Shown here: positions 1 to 20,527 of the stretch, piece by piece
Layout of the letters: each line of letters begins with the position of its first letter
Position numbering within the stretch: the stretch's first letter is position 1
Assembly: GCA_028023455.1 (NCBI GenBank)
Contig: JAQFVV010012666.1
Location: 574,847 to 638,846, forward strand
Direction of reading: 5' to 3'
Length of the DNA stretch: 64,000 bases
Source of the DNA: Epiperipatus broadwayi
Taxonomy: Eukaryota > Onychophora > Udeonychophora > Euonychophora > Peripatidae
Notes under the pieces: model-generated
What the model saw: only the letters and a program-made list of their open reading frames with translations
Databases searched by the model: none
Told to the model about the DNA's origin: nothing
Position numbers and translations under genes: made by a program

Positions 1-1
1 A

Positions 2-994
2 TCATCATTTGATTTTATTAATAGGATTAAAAATATAAAAATTGATAATAATGATGTTATGTGTACACTTGACATATCTGAAATGTATGGTTCAATTAAT
101 CATATTGAATCAATAGAGATTATTGAAAGAGCTTTGTTTTTAAAATCTATAGATAATAATATTAGGAATTTTATTGTTAAAATATTAAGATTTGTGAATG
201 ATAATATATATGTTAGGTTTAATGATTGCTTTTATAAAATGAATTTTGGTTGGCCAATGGGTCTTCCGGTGGTATCACAGCTTTGTAATTTTTTTATTTC
301 TAATTATGAGGTTAAGATATTGTCTCAGATAAAATATAAAAAAATTAAAGTATATTGTAGATATGTTGATGATGTATTTATATGTGCACATAATGAAATA
401 ATAGTTAATTTGTTTAATGAGTTAAATATGATTAATAATGTAAAATGGGTGTTAAATGAAAAGAAGGAAGATTCTATAAAGTTTTTAGATATATTTATTA
501 AAAGAAATAATAATGTGTTTGATTATAATATGATTTTAAAGCCTGTGGAAATTAGGGGTTATATTCCATATAATTCTAAAGTTCATATGAGTCATAAATT
601 AGCTGGTTTGAAGTCATTTTTATTTAGAAATGATTATTTGTGCAAATTTATTAGTGATAAAATTGAAAATATTAATGTATATATTACTTATATGTTGAAT
701 GTTGGTTATGGAAGGAATATTATTTATAATACAATTACAAAATATAATCAAAATAAGAGTAATAATAAGAAAATATTAAGTAAATTAAAAAGTGATAAAT
801 GGATTTCTATTCCCTTTATAACTAATCAACAAGCTAAATTAATTTATAAACTTTTTAGTGGTTTGTGTAGAATTTCCTTTTTCTCTTCAAATAATATAAA
901 TGATATGATAAATAACTCCAAAGCCAAGATTTCTACGTTTGAATTAAGTTATGTTATATATATATATATATGTTGGAATGTGGTTGTGGAATAA
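2..994 (+). CDS. Penelope-like element (PLE1) reverse transcriptase, 5' partial
   Basis: Reverse transcriptase of a Penelope-like retroelement. The frame is open from the window edge, and the first ATG at 59 is internal rather than the start. Seen: LDISEMYGSI, the first catalytic aspartate motif, at residue 5 counted from that ATG; a G-W-P-M-G-L-P motif near residue 64; YVDD, the catalytic pair, at 102-105; and FLDIF near 143. The order and spacing match PLE RTs. A thumb-like region follows. The frame then runs into a TA tract at about 953-973 and stops at 994, where the GIY-YIG endonuclease should begin; the endonuclease lies in the next frame. The rest of the RT palm is intact, so this is a fairly young copy broken at one site. 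The PLE assignment is strong. The subfamily is not resolved. Confidence 0.88.
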   Translation, partial: SSFDFINRIKNIKIDNNDVMCTLDISEMYGSINHIESIEIIERALFLKSIDNNIRNFIVKILRFVNDNIYVRFNDCFYKMNFGWPMGLPVVSQLCNFFISNYEVKILSQIKYKKIKVYCRYVDDVFICAHNEIIVNLFNELNMINNVKWVLNEKKEDSIKFLDIFIKRNNNVFDYNMILKPVEIRGYIPYNSKVHMSHKLAGLKSFLFRNDYLCKFISDKIENINVYITYMLNVGYGRNIIYNTITKYNQNKSNNKKILSKLKSDKWISIPFITNQQAKLIYKLFSGLCRISFFSSNNINDMINNSKAKISTFELSYVIYIYICWNVVVE

Positions 995-1299
995 AATATA
1001 TAGGGGAATCCAAATGTACATTACAAAAACGATATAATGATCATAAGACATTATATAAACGTGTACAGAAAGAAAGTATATCTTCAGTAAATATGAATAC
1101 TCCATCAATTATATTTGATCATAACAAAACATGTAATTATGGTTTTAAATTTAATAATAGAGATATAAAAATTATTCAAATTGAAAGGTGTAGTAAAAAA
1201 CGTAAAATTAAAGAGGCAATGATGATATCTAGGAATAGAGGTGGTTTGATGAATAAACAATCGGCTAATATAAAGACAACAGAATTGTGGGAAATTTGA
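970..1299 (+). CDS. GIY-YIG endonuclease domain of PLE1 (frameshifted from RT)
   Basis: C-terminal endonuclease of the same PLE, overlapping the RT frame by 25 bases. It would nick target DNA for target-primed reverse transcription. Seen: the CGCGIKYIGES block (the Y-I-G half of the motif) at residues 4-14, the arginine of QKRYNDH at 21, an H-x3-C-type block (FDHNKTC), and the glutamate of KIKEAM. The C terminus, QSAN...ELWEI, closely matches PLE2 at 4399-5070 (QSAN...ELWDI), so both belong to one family. The first half of the motif, KIY in PLE2, falls inside the TA tract here. TA expansion or contraction is therefore the likely cause of the frameshift. The listed ATG is probably not a real start. 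Confidence 0.85.
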   Translation: MLECGCGIKYIGESKCTLQKRYNDHKTLYKRVQKESISSVNMNTPSIIFDHNKTCNYGFKFNNRDIKIIQIERCSKKRKIKEAMMISRNRGGLMNKQSANIKTTELWEI

Positions 1300-1449
1300 A
1301 TAGATTGAATGATGGGTAATGCAAGTTTTTATTTTTTGTACGTTTGTATTAACAGTTGATAAAGATTGTCAGTGAAACAATTGAAAGTACTTCTGGTAAA
1401 GAATATATTATTTAATTTTGAATACTGTGTTAAATATATTTGTTTGAAT

Positions 1450-4135
<2,686 letters not shown>

Positions 4136-4398
4136 TAATGCCCAAATATATATTTAACAACAATAAATATGTGCAGCACGTTTAGAGTTCAGACAAAGCT
4201 AATACTTCTAAATTATACATAGATATATATATAACGAAACTTATATATATTCCAAATAACGGTAAACAATTTATAATACGATATAAATAAAAAGTCAATA
4301 AAAACTCATAAAGAAATATTTTCGATTATATTCATAATCATTTTCAACTCAACTTTCAAAATGGAATCATCTATTACAAACCGGAAACACATGTCGAT

Positions 4399-5070
4399 TT
4401 AAATATCCCACAATTCATTAATCCTAACATTTGCTGACTGTCTGTTTATTATCGTATTTTTATACCTACTAATAAAAACTGCCTCTTTAATTTTTCTTTT
4501 TTCATTATCTCTCTCTTGGCCTAAAATTTTTATTTTATTTATATCAAAATTAAACTTAAAATTACAATTTCTATCATGATCATAAAAAACAGATTCAATA
4601 TATAACTTGACTTCATTACTATTATTATTACATATCTGTACATTTTTCAAAACTCTTTTATATAACAATTTATGTTCTTTAATTCTTTTCTTTATATTAC
4701 ATCTAGATTCCCCTACATATGATAAGTTACACCCACAAAAACTTCTATAAATTTTATTACTCATGTTATTTTTTTCTAACTTATTTTTTGAATTATTAAC
4801 CATTCTATTTAAATTACCTGATCCATACAAAGAAACATTATATATACCATTATAAACTTTTTTCATAAATTTTACTTGATTATTATTATAAAAAGGCAAA
4901 GAAATCCACTTCTTACTCTTAATTTCTTCATCACCAGTATTTCTATTAATTTTCTTACTAAATTGACAAACCACTTGATAAATTTCTTTTATATTATAAC
5001 CTACACTTAATAATGATTGATACAACAGTATAGAAATATTTCCCTTTGTGTTGAATGAAATCGTTTAAAG
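4399..5070 (-). pseudogene. PLE2: 5'-truncated Penelope-like element, RT thumb and GIY-YIG endonuclease
   Basis: The 3' end of a second PLE of the PLE1 family. The frame can be read from about 5070; no ATG marks the start, so the element is 5' truncated, as is usual for target-primed retroelements. Counting from the TTG at 5025: the end of the RT thumb with a GYN..IY motif, the KWISLPF block, then KIYR at 91-94 and SYVGES at 102-107 (the GIY-YIG core), arginine 114, and glutamate 181 in KIKEAV. The C terminus is QSAN...ELWDI. The endonuclease is uninterrupted, unlike PLE1. Its 5' edge lies about 135 bp from the Ig exon on the same strand, so it probably sits in an intron of that host gene. 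Confidence 0.86.
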
Positions 5071-5203
5071 TTGCATTTTTCATATTATATTTATTGTTAT
5101 AATAACTTATTATTTATTATTATTTATTGTTGATTTCACTCACCCTAAATTACCACTTCTCAAAAAATGGTAGTATAAAATAAAAACAAACAGAAAAACT
5201 TAC

Positions 5204-5443
5204 GGCGAAAGTGTAAAACATATTCGCAGCGATTTGAAGTTCCTTTGTCATTGATTGCTGTACAATATATTGTTCTATCTATAAGTTTAGTTACATGGAA
5301 TGTCATTTCTAAAGATAGTTGATGATCTGATGGATCAACCCATCTATAAGTTGTTACCATTTGACGACTTATAGTTTCACAATCTATTTTCACTTTATTT
5401 ACTACATCCGTAGAAGGATATTTACATTTTGGAGGACCTGGAA
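5204..5443 (-). CDS. Internal exon encoding an immunoglobulin-like domain
   Basis: The only convincing host gene piece. On the minus strand a T-rich tract ending in AG (5444-5445) precedes the exon, and a consensus GTAAGT donor (5198-5203) follows. The exon is 240 bp and starts and ends in phase 1, the symmetric 1-1 class typical of shuffled Ig domains. The translation shows a proline-rich start (PGPPKC), the B-strand cysteine (IDCE), the core tryptophan (YRW) and the F-strand IYCTA, giving the C-W-YxC pattern, then a G-strand-like EYVLHF. Such domains occur in cell-adhesion and immune receptors and act outside the cell. No neighbouring exon was found, and the 5' and 3' sides are repeats, so the gene cannot be named. 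It could be a relic exon, but its splice sites and frame are intact. Confidence 0.75.
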
Positions 5444-5636
5444 CTTTAAAAAAAGATTAACATCGTTTTATACATATTTATTTAAATATATATTTTAAAT
5501 CATTTAGCTTCATCTAACTGTTCGTCTATTATGTCTATCTACACATTCATATTATTAACTAATTATATATCTTTCTGTGTATATGTCTATGCACCTGTCA
5601 AACTATCTATCTGTCAATTATATTATTTTTCCATCA

Positions 5637-5872
<236 letters not shown>

Positions 5873-6313
5873 CATTAAATATATATCTATCTCTCAATAT
5901 TTCATTATACATCTGTCTACCTATCTATACATATCACTATGGATTTATGTATGTGGATTTGTGATTTGTTATCATCATCATTTTCAACAATTATTAATCG
6001 ACTACATGATGAAGTTTAATCCAAGTTCAATTTAACTTCTCCAATTTCTAGCCTCTGATTTTCACATTATCCTAGTACACTTTCTTATTTCATCTATTCA
6101 ACTTGTGGTATTCTTTTAGCTCTTTCACATTCTTTTGGACTCCAGTTTAAAATTTTAACTTTTCATCTATTATCATTTTTTTCTAGCAATATGCCCAGCC
6201 CATCTCCATTGCAGTGTGTAATTTCTTTCAACAATATTACTAACACCTGTTTTTTCCTCGCATCCATCTTTTTATTTTGGAAGTCTACTTATTACTTCTA
6301 GAATGCATCTCTG

Positions 6314-6426
<113 letters not shown>

Positions 6427-6609
6427 AAAAAAATTAAATATTATTTAAATATTAATACACTGACATTTCAACTTGATGACACAAGTCATCTACTAGATGA
6501 TAAATGGTTGAAAGGCAGTAGTAGAAGCACTAAAATCACTGATTTGAGAAAATAAACATTAAAGTTCACCAATAACAAAAATGTTAAATTGAAAATGTTT
6601 TTTTCTTTT

Positions 6610-7130
6610 AAATATTTCCAAATAGGAGGAAGTTTGCAAGTATCATCTTGCTTTTTGATACAATCTGGCATTTTAAGTATCTCAATAGCTTCTCTGATTT
6701 TACACTGGTAGAGGATATCACATCTGTATATGAGCCTGATACTAGAAAAATCAATTTTATGACCTGAATCTATATTATGGAGTGAGAGTGCTGATGATGA
6801 TGACTGTAGTTGAACTGCATTAGCATGTGACGCAACGATTACTCATACCGATATAAGAATCTTTACAATTTTTACATGAGATTTGACAAACCCCATAAGA
6901 TTTAGGAAGGATTGAATCCTTAAGATAGGTTATTATATTGCTGATCTTTTGATGAGTAGAAAATGCTGTATTAATATTATAGCATTTTAATATAGGTCAA
7001 ATACTGTCTGTAGTTCCTTTTACATATGGAACACAATCCCTAATAGCTAATTAATTGTCTTTTTGTTTGCTATTTTGTCCATTTTGGACTTGAAATAAGA
7101 CCTTTTTAATAAATTTATAATTATAAATAT
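6610..7130 (-). pseudogene. PLE4: decayed Penelope-like element, RT thumb and GIY-YIG endonuclease
   Basis: Reading the minus strand by eye gives CVPYVKGTTDS at about 7040-7006. This matches the ILPYIKGVTDR block of PLE3 at 54.9 kb and lies at the usual place before the endonuclease. Next come GVCQISCKNC (the GIY half) near 6895 and DSYIGMS (the YIG half) near 6852. After frameshifts between about 6820 and 6840 there is a KIREAIEI block with the conserved glutamate near 6690. Stops and frame changes are frequent, so this is an old, dead copy. It belongs to the PLE3 type rather than the PLE1/PLE2 type. No RT palm was found upstream. Confidence 0.68.
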
Positions 7131-10346
<3,216 letters not shown>

Positions 10347-12108
10347 TTTAACAGAGATTAACTTTAAACGAATATATATGATTAAAACAATTTTTTTTTT
10401 TTTACATTAAATGTTAGAAATGAATAGCAAATAATAAAATTATACTTAAACAGTCGTCCCGGATTGTCCTTTCAATCTCTGGTTTCCATTTTTCCTTTTT
10501 CTTCTTCTTTTGTTTGTTCATGTGCACACATGGCTTTAAGTGAAAGAGACACTTTTATACAAGTTCAATTCCTATGCCAAAATGTAACAAATTTTTCATG
10601 CTGATTATAAGATTTTCTCCATTTTGGGTTCGGGGGATAAACTATGCTTTTCCAGCTGAAAAGAACTTGCTTATAATTTTTGACCTAATGTACTTCTTAG
10701 TGACTGATTTAATGTTTCATATGAGATTGTAGTGTTCAGATTTGATGCTTCATATGAGATTGTAGTGTTCAGATTCACCCTATCTGCAAAATGAAAATCA
10801 ATTTTGTCTCTGTAGTTTAAGTTTCATCACTCGCTGATTCATGATAAATTAAGTATATCTAGATGTAAGACAAATCATGAGGTTGTTCAAATTCATTTTT
10901 CTACAAATGTTACTAAATTTGGCTGTTTTATCATTCAGGAGACAGAACAAAAAAATTAACAACAATTTATTTTATTTCTCTTTTTTTTTAAAAAAAAATT
11001 TTTTTAACCCAACTATGAGGCTTCTCAGGATAACTGATGATGAAAGAGACAGACAGACAGGAGAGAGAGAGAGAGCTAACTCTGCTAAAAAAAATCAAGC
11101 TCTTTTATTGTCTGGGTTCCTTTATCCCCCCCCTGAATGGTTGACATTCCAAACCATTTATGTATGGGTTTTCCTTGATTAATTGTCTATTGTTTTTTTT
11201 TTAAACTTATCTCCTACTGAATGACTGACCTGCCAAATTCATGTCTGCATTCCTATGGATTGACAACCCATTGTTTTTAAACTTATACCTTTCTGTGTCA
11301 CAGGAATCATGCAATTTACTTTAGTAATTTATCTGCTCATGGATATCTCCCCAAAGAACAAACGAAATAAAACTATTTCCCCCCTTTTTCTTTAATAATA
11401 ATAATAAAAATGTATAGCAACTCAACTTCAAACCCAGAATCTTGTCCAAAATTTTGGCTGCTATGAATAAAATAATAAACTATTAAAATAAATTAATTCT
11501 TCCTTAAAGGAGTTCCCTATGAGTGAACATGGGATAATTACTATTCAATCATTAACCTTATAATTAAAATTCACACTTAAAACATATACATGCATGCACC
11601 CCTCACACATACAATTCTAATTATATGATTGCTTAATATTCTGATTAATTCTTGATCTCCTATTTTTTTGACAATTTTATTTCATTAATTATTGAGTTTT
11701 AACTTATTATGGTAAAATCACAATTATCTATTTTCATTACCCCAAAGTAGTTTTGTAAATTGCAAAATCCCCTCCCTTCTTTCCAATTTCCAGCTATTAA
11801 AGTGATATATAAATATTGTTAATCTATAAATTTCTCAATTATATCTTTGGCTATTAAATTATCATATGAATCAATACTAAATAAAATATTATTTTGCTTA
11901 GAAATCTTTTATAACAAAATGTTTAGTTTGCCTACTAAGTAAAACTATGCAATCCCAAAGAATATGACTTCGGTTCTAACCTAGCATTGGCTAGAAAATT
12001 TATCTATTACAAAAAAAAATTACAGGTCATGAGGAATTTTTTTAGTAAACACTGTCTTACATAGCTAAGTCTACATCTAATGGAGCCGTGTGCAAACCCA
12101 AGGGCTAC

Positions 12109-12110
<2 letters not shown>
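10347..12110. other. AT-rich stretch with a short tandem duplication
   Basis: A 34-bp unit ending in GTAGTGTTCAGATT is repeated twice at about 10709-10776. Otherwise there are homopolymer runs (A, T and C) and no supportable gene. Confidence 0.55.

Positions 12111-12182
<72 letters not shown>
12111..12182. repeat. (TA)n microsatellite bordering a palindrome
   Basis: About 72 bp of TA immediately before a TA-linked repeat family. The same pairing recurs at 25.1-25.3 kb. Confidence 0.97.
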
Positions 12183-12184
<2 letters not shown>

Positions 12185-12545
12185 CAAGTCATATATAACA
12201 TGACATTACTTTTAATAAGCTTGTAGTTACAAAAATGCAATACAGAGAGTGTATCAATAGCTCAAACAAGCTCTTAATTAATAAGTGTGATATGAGAAAA
12301 TATTTAAAATCTCTATCCAGGACACTCTCCTCGCCAGACTGACTTGGTTTTGAGATTATGGCTCATGTCAGTGAAGAGCTATAGTCCGGATATTCTAGCT
12401 CTTCATTGACATGAGCCATAATCTCGAAAACAAGTTGGTCTGGACATGAGAGTGTTCTGGATAGAGAATTTAAATATTTTCTCATACCACACTTACTAAT
12501 TAAGAGCTTGTTTGAGCTATTGGTACACTTTCTGCATTGCATATA
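12183..12545. mobile_element. Palindromic repeat element, arms about 150 bp
   Basis: Arms at about 12234-12386 and 12393-12542 are inverted copies with scattered mismatches, around a centre of a few bases near 12390. An outer single-copy part (12183-12233) abuts the TA tract. The outer 120 bp is repeated in opposite orientation at 25112-25236, again next to TA, so this is a dispersed family. It may be a foldback or PLE-terminal-repeat derivative. No coding capacity was found. Confidence 0.7.
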
Positions 12546-16319
<3,774 letters not shown>

Positions 16320-16322
16320 AAA

Positions 16323-16340
16323 TGGCCGCCCAAATGCTTG
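16323..16340 (+). promoter_or_regulatory. Putative primer-binding site of element A
   Basis: TGGCCGCCCAAATG lies three bases after the LTR terminus GATTACA, where a tRNA 3' end (ending CCA) would pair. Similar TGGC blocks follow TTACA in the other LTR elements here. The tRNA species is not identified. Confidence 0.4.
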
Positions 16341-18131
16341 ATATATGATTGTGTTTCAATGGCCTGACAATCATGGGGCATGATATTTATGGATAACTGG
16401 TTGCACAATGATTGGTGATCAATTCATTTTTGTTCATATGTGTATTTTGTTTCTTTGTTGGATATTATATTTTGTACATTCTATTATGAATGACATATAA
16501 AGTGGCTTATGGTGGCATGCAATGTGGATGACCTGATATACATGGGTTAAGTGGTTGTCCAATTGTGGAATCTTGATTAATTAAGTCTCATATTCTGTAA
16601 AATATTTATCTTTTGTTGGTTTAATTGGTTAAGTGATGACTAGCATGTATGGCTTAATATATACTTGTAGAGTATTTATATTTTTGTTGATATATATTGG
16701 CATATATCTGAGATGAAAAGTAATCTTGTGCTATTAGAAGTATTTTAATCCTGTTTTAAATATACAGCTATTGTAGAATTGGTTCCAAAATAGAATCGAG
16801 TTGGTAGTTTTCCTTATTCAATGATTTCTGATATCAATCTGGAAGATCAATAAAAATGTTTGATAAAATGGAATTAGGGGTAAATGGAGCACTCACTAAA
16901 GTTTGAAATAAGCAAATTAGAGTTTGAAATAAGCCAATATCTGAGAGATGTGTAATAGATATATGAATGTTAGATGTATAGATTAAAAAAAAACATTTTT
17001 TTTTAGGTGAAATAGCTTAGTTTTAATTATAAAATTATAGAAATATCACAACTTGTAGTAAATTAATAAATGTTAAAGTTGATTACATATTTTTTTTTAA
17101 TATATATATTTTGCTTGTCAATCAAATATAGTACTGATGCTAGATAAACATAGAATTATTGGTAACATTAAATTATAAAGTGTTAATATTATTCATATCT
17201 GGAACACTTCTGTTATAGAAAGTCCATAATTTTGAAGGTTAGATAGCATGCTTGATTGTTGGAGTTTTGTTGGTTGTATTGCAGATTTTTGGAGATGGAT
17301 GGAGAATTGTTGTTATTGTCTTGGGTATATGGTGTATTCATGTCACTGGTGATTGATTGTCCTCATTCACTGTTCCAACTCAAATTAGGATATCAGTTGT
17401 TAGTTGTCATGAAGCAGTTAACAGTAGTCCTGCCATGATTTTTGCCTCTAAGACTCCAGAGAGAGCAAGGCATATTTATTTCTAATATATATGTAATATT
17501 GTGTCTAAGACTCACAAAGATGAGCAAGACATTATCTTATCAATAGCCCCTAAGACTTGGATGTAAGCAGGGCATTGTGATAGTGTTTGTAGTAGAATAT
17601 TATGGGTTGTGGTAGCGTAGAGTGGTTAAAGTGAGATGATTATCAGAGTGTTCATGGAGCATTGTATGTTTTAAGAGCAGTGATGGAATTCTTCTATCCA
17701 TTTCAAAGTTGTGAACTGCTAGCAGTTCTTTTAAACTGTCAGAATCTGTTGGATCTTTAGAAGATTGGATGAATATATAACTTGAATATATAGCTCATTC
17801 TTAACAGATTATTTTCTATATTCTTATGCAAAAGTTGGCATTTTTCATATTTAATAAAAAATTGCATATCAGTTGTCATAGTAAATGCATGTCATCAATA
17901 ATTTTATTTTTGGTTATAAATAATTTTTTTTTTGTTATAAATGCTGGTTATAATATTTGAATGCATTCAATACTGGATAAAAATAAATGAATATGTTTAA
18001 ATCGTTTGGTTTTTTATCAGTTATTTGAATTGGTGTAGTTTATAATATAGCTATAGTGGATCATATAAAATGTAATTAATAATTTCAGTAATGTTTAGAT
18101 TTATGTTATCTAGTTAAAACTTAATATCTTC
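16341..18131 (+). other. Long untranslated leader of element A
   Basis: About 1.8 kb without a gene. It contains diverged repeated modules: a CATGG...GGCATGCAATGTGG-type block recurs near 16370 and 16515. A CTAAGACT-type block near 17450, 17505 and 17550 is followed by GCAAG- or GCAGG-type text. A TGGCATGCAATGTGG block also occurs in the gypsy leader near 34755, suggesting that the leaders are related. Confidence 0.5.
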
Positions 18132-19253
18132 TTGCTTATGTGTGTGTGGAAAATCGAACAATATATGGCAAATAAAATTGTAGAAATTTTATGTCATTCA
18201 GGTAGTGAGGGTGAGTTTAAATTGTTGATTTGGTGGAGGTTGGAGCTGGTAACCGTTGTTTTCTTAAATAATATTAATAAAGTTTTAAAAGATAAAATGA
18301 AAGAATTTAGTTTATACGATAGTTTGGGTGGGTCTCAAGAGACACCATCTCCAGATATGGCTGCATTGTCCCCTAACCTTTAATCAGGAAATGAAGCTAT
18401 AGATATGTCCTATGGAGAGTCTAGTAGGATGAGAGATAATATTTGTAAAACCATGGATGATGATATGCCGATGTGGGCCAAATCGTTTTTTTTGCAAAAT
18501 TAGAGTCTAGACGAGTAGAAGATAGAGAAAGGTCAGAAGAGATGTTTGCCAAATTAGAGTCTGGTCGAGTAGAAGATAGAAAAAAATCAGAAGAAATGTT
18601 TGCAGAACTAAAGTCTGGTCGAGTAGAAGATAGAAAAAAATCAGAAGAAATGTTTGCAGAACTAAAGTCTGGTCAAGTAAAATATATAAAAAAAATCAGA
18701 AGAGATATTTGCAGAACTAAAGTCTGGTCAAGTAAAACTAGAGTCAGGTCAAACAGAATTGAAATCAGAACTAAAAGAAATAAAGTTGAGTCAAGATAAC
18801 TCAGAAAAAAGGATAGCCGAAATAAAATTGGAAGTTTCAGAAATAAGGTCAGAAATGGTAGAAATAAATACTAGTATAGTTAGGCAGATGCAAATTATGA
18901 AGAAGAAAGTAATAAGTCAGGAATCAGATATAGCAATAGAAGTAAAATTGAATCAAAAGAAATCAGAGGAGAGGATTATTGAAATAAAGTCCGAAATGTC
19001 GGAGATAAAATTAGAAATGAAACTAGAAACAAAGCTAGAAGCAAGGTTAGAAATACCCAAAATGAAGCTAGAAATGCAAGAGAATATTAATGAGCAAGTT
19101 ATGCAGATTAATAAAAATGTTAGTTTAACTAGTGATGAAGTAAATGTATATAAAGAACATGGAGAAATAGTTGATCAAGACTCGGAAGTAGATGGAAATG
19201 TAATTATAGACATACTTAAAGGTTTCAAGAAGAATCTTGATAAACAGAAAGAA
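18132..19253 (+). pseudogene. Gag-like coiled-coil protein of element A, N-terminal part (broken)
   Basis: N-terminal half of the only gene of element A. Seen: a short N-terminal region ending in an in-frame stop at 18381. Then, in a shifted frame from about 18490 (a T8 run), come three to four copies of an 18-residue unit with the core SGRVEDRKKSEEMF, at about 18500-18690. After an A8 run near 18692 the frame returns, and a long Glu/Lys heptad-like region continues to 19253. The two homopolymer shifts compensate each other. The composition predicts a long coiled coil, as in many retroelement Gag or ORF1 proteins. No zinc knuckle or capsid fold is recognised. The gene is cut at 19253 by the ribozyme array and resumes in frame at 21175. 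The real start is uncertain. Confidence 0.6.
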
Positions 19254-19355
19254 ACAAAACAACACTCTCCATATACTAGTGCCATCTTGTGCTAACAAGA
19301 GTAATCAATGGATGGCAGAAGGCTTGTGCATAAAATCCCTATCTAGTGCCTACTC

Positions 19356-19414
19356 ATCCAATATCCCCAGACTAGTTTCTGGCTTGTGGCCTTCATCAGT
19401 GAGGAGCCTTGGAT
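19356..19414 (-). ncRNA. Hammerhead ribozyme 1
   Basis: The minus strand carries CTGATGA (complement of 19393-19399), a GGC/GCC stem II with a CACAA loop, GAAAC, a two-pair stem III and GTC (cleavage after the complement of 19370). Outer stem I strands ATCCAA/TTGGAT and CCTCA/TGGGG pair fully, with one G-U pair. Confidence 0.85.
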
Positions 19415-19815
19415 CTGAGAGCACTGCACCTAGATCTTAGGATCTAATGCAACCCTCCAGCACCCACCTTTTAACTCTATTTAACTACAAAACTATGAGA
19501 ATGAAAACACTATTAATATTTTCAATCCAAGCTCAATAGCTTATATAGTCATATGGGTCTGAACTCAATTCAGTACCCATACATTTTGGTGTCTTTGGCT
19601 CTTTAACAACCATAGCCACCACTATCCCATTAGGCAGGATTGGTATTAAACCACTAAACATCACATGATCACTATCTCATACTAGCACAATAATTGTTAT
19701 TAAACAATTCAAAACAAAACAACACTCTCCATATAGTAGTGTCATCTGGTGCTAACAAGAGTAATCAATGGATGCCAGAAGGCTTGTGCATAAAATCCCT
19801 ATCTAGTGCCTACTC

Positions 19816-19874
19816 ATCCAATATCCCCGGACTAGTTTCTGGCTTGTGGCCTTCATCAGTGAGGAGCCTTGGAT
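19816..19874 (-). ncRNA. Hammerhead ribozyme 2
   Basis: Same motif as ribozyme 1, 460 bp away in the same orientation. One substitution just after the cleavage site (CCGG for CCAG on the plus strand) disrupts the first stem I pair. Confidence 0.78.
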
Positions 19875-20468
19875 CTGAGAGCACTGCACCTAGATCTTAG
19901 GATCTAATGCAACCCTCCAGCACCCACCTTTTAACTCTATTTAACTACAAAACTATGAGAATGAAATTGAAAACACTATTAATATTTTCAATCCAAGCTC
20001 AATAGCTTATATAGTCATATGGGTCTGAACTCAATTCAGTACCCATACATTTTAGTGTCTTTGGCTCTTTAACAACCATAGCCACCACTATCCCATTAGG
20101 CAGGATTGGTATTAAACCACTAAACATCACATGATCACTATCTCATACTAGCACAATAATTGTTATTAAACAATTCAAAGCAAAACAACACTCTCCATAT
20201 AGTAGTGCCATCTTGATGTTTAGTGGTTTAATACCAATCCTGCCTAATGGGATAGTGGTGGCTATGGTTGTTAAAGAGCCAAAGACACCACAATGTATGG
20301 GTACTGAATTGAGTTCAGACCCATATGACTATATAAGCTATTGAGCTTGGATTGAAAATATTAATAGTGTTTTCAATTTCATTCTCATAGTTTTGTAGTT
20401 AAATAGAGTTAAAAGGTGGGTGCTGGAGGGTTGCATTTGATCCTAAGATCTAGGTGCAGTGCTCTCAG

Positions 20469-20527
20469 ATCCAAGGCTCCTCACTGATGAAGGCCACAAG
20501 CCAGAAACTAGTCTGGGGATATTGGAT
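20469..20527 (+). ncRNA. Hammerhead ribozyme 3
   Basis: CTGATGA at 20484-20490; stem II GGC 20492-20494 with GCC 20500-20502; GAAA 20504-20507; stem III AC/GT around a TA loop; predicted cleavage between 20513 and 20514. Stem I is CCTCA (20479-20483) with TGGGG (20514-20518), an internal loop, then ATCCAA (20469-20474) with TTGGAT (20522-20527). The 10.1-11.1 position is an A-A mismatch in every copy. Confidence 0.87.

Noticed and set aside
10877-11182. 101-residue frame as a gene
   Set aside because: It contains translated homopolymer (T, A) and GA-repeat stretches and no domain.
12361-12440. Hammerhead in the 12-kb palindrome (GAG..CTC then GAAAAC)
   Set aside because: The CUGANGA box is degraded to CTGACAT or TTGACAT and no stem III can be drawn.
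19694-19900. 68-residue open frames opening MLLNNSKQNN, present in each ribozyme unit
   Set aside because: They run through the ribozyme core on the opposite strand and are explained by conservation of the repeat unit; no motif, and truncated in array B.
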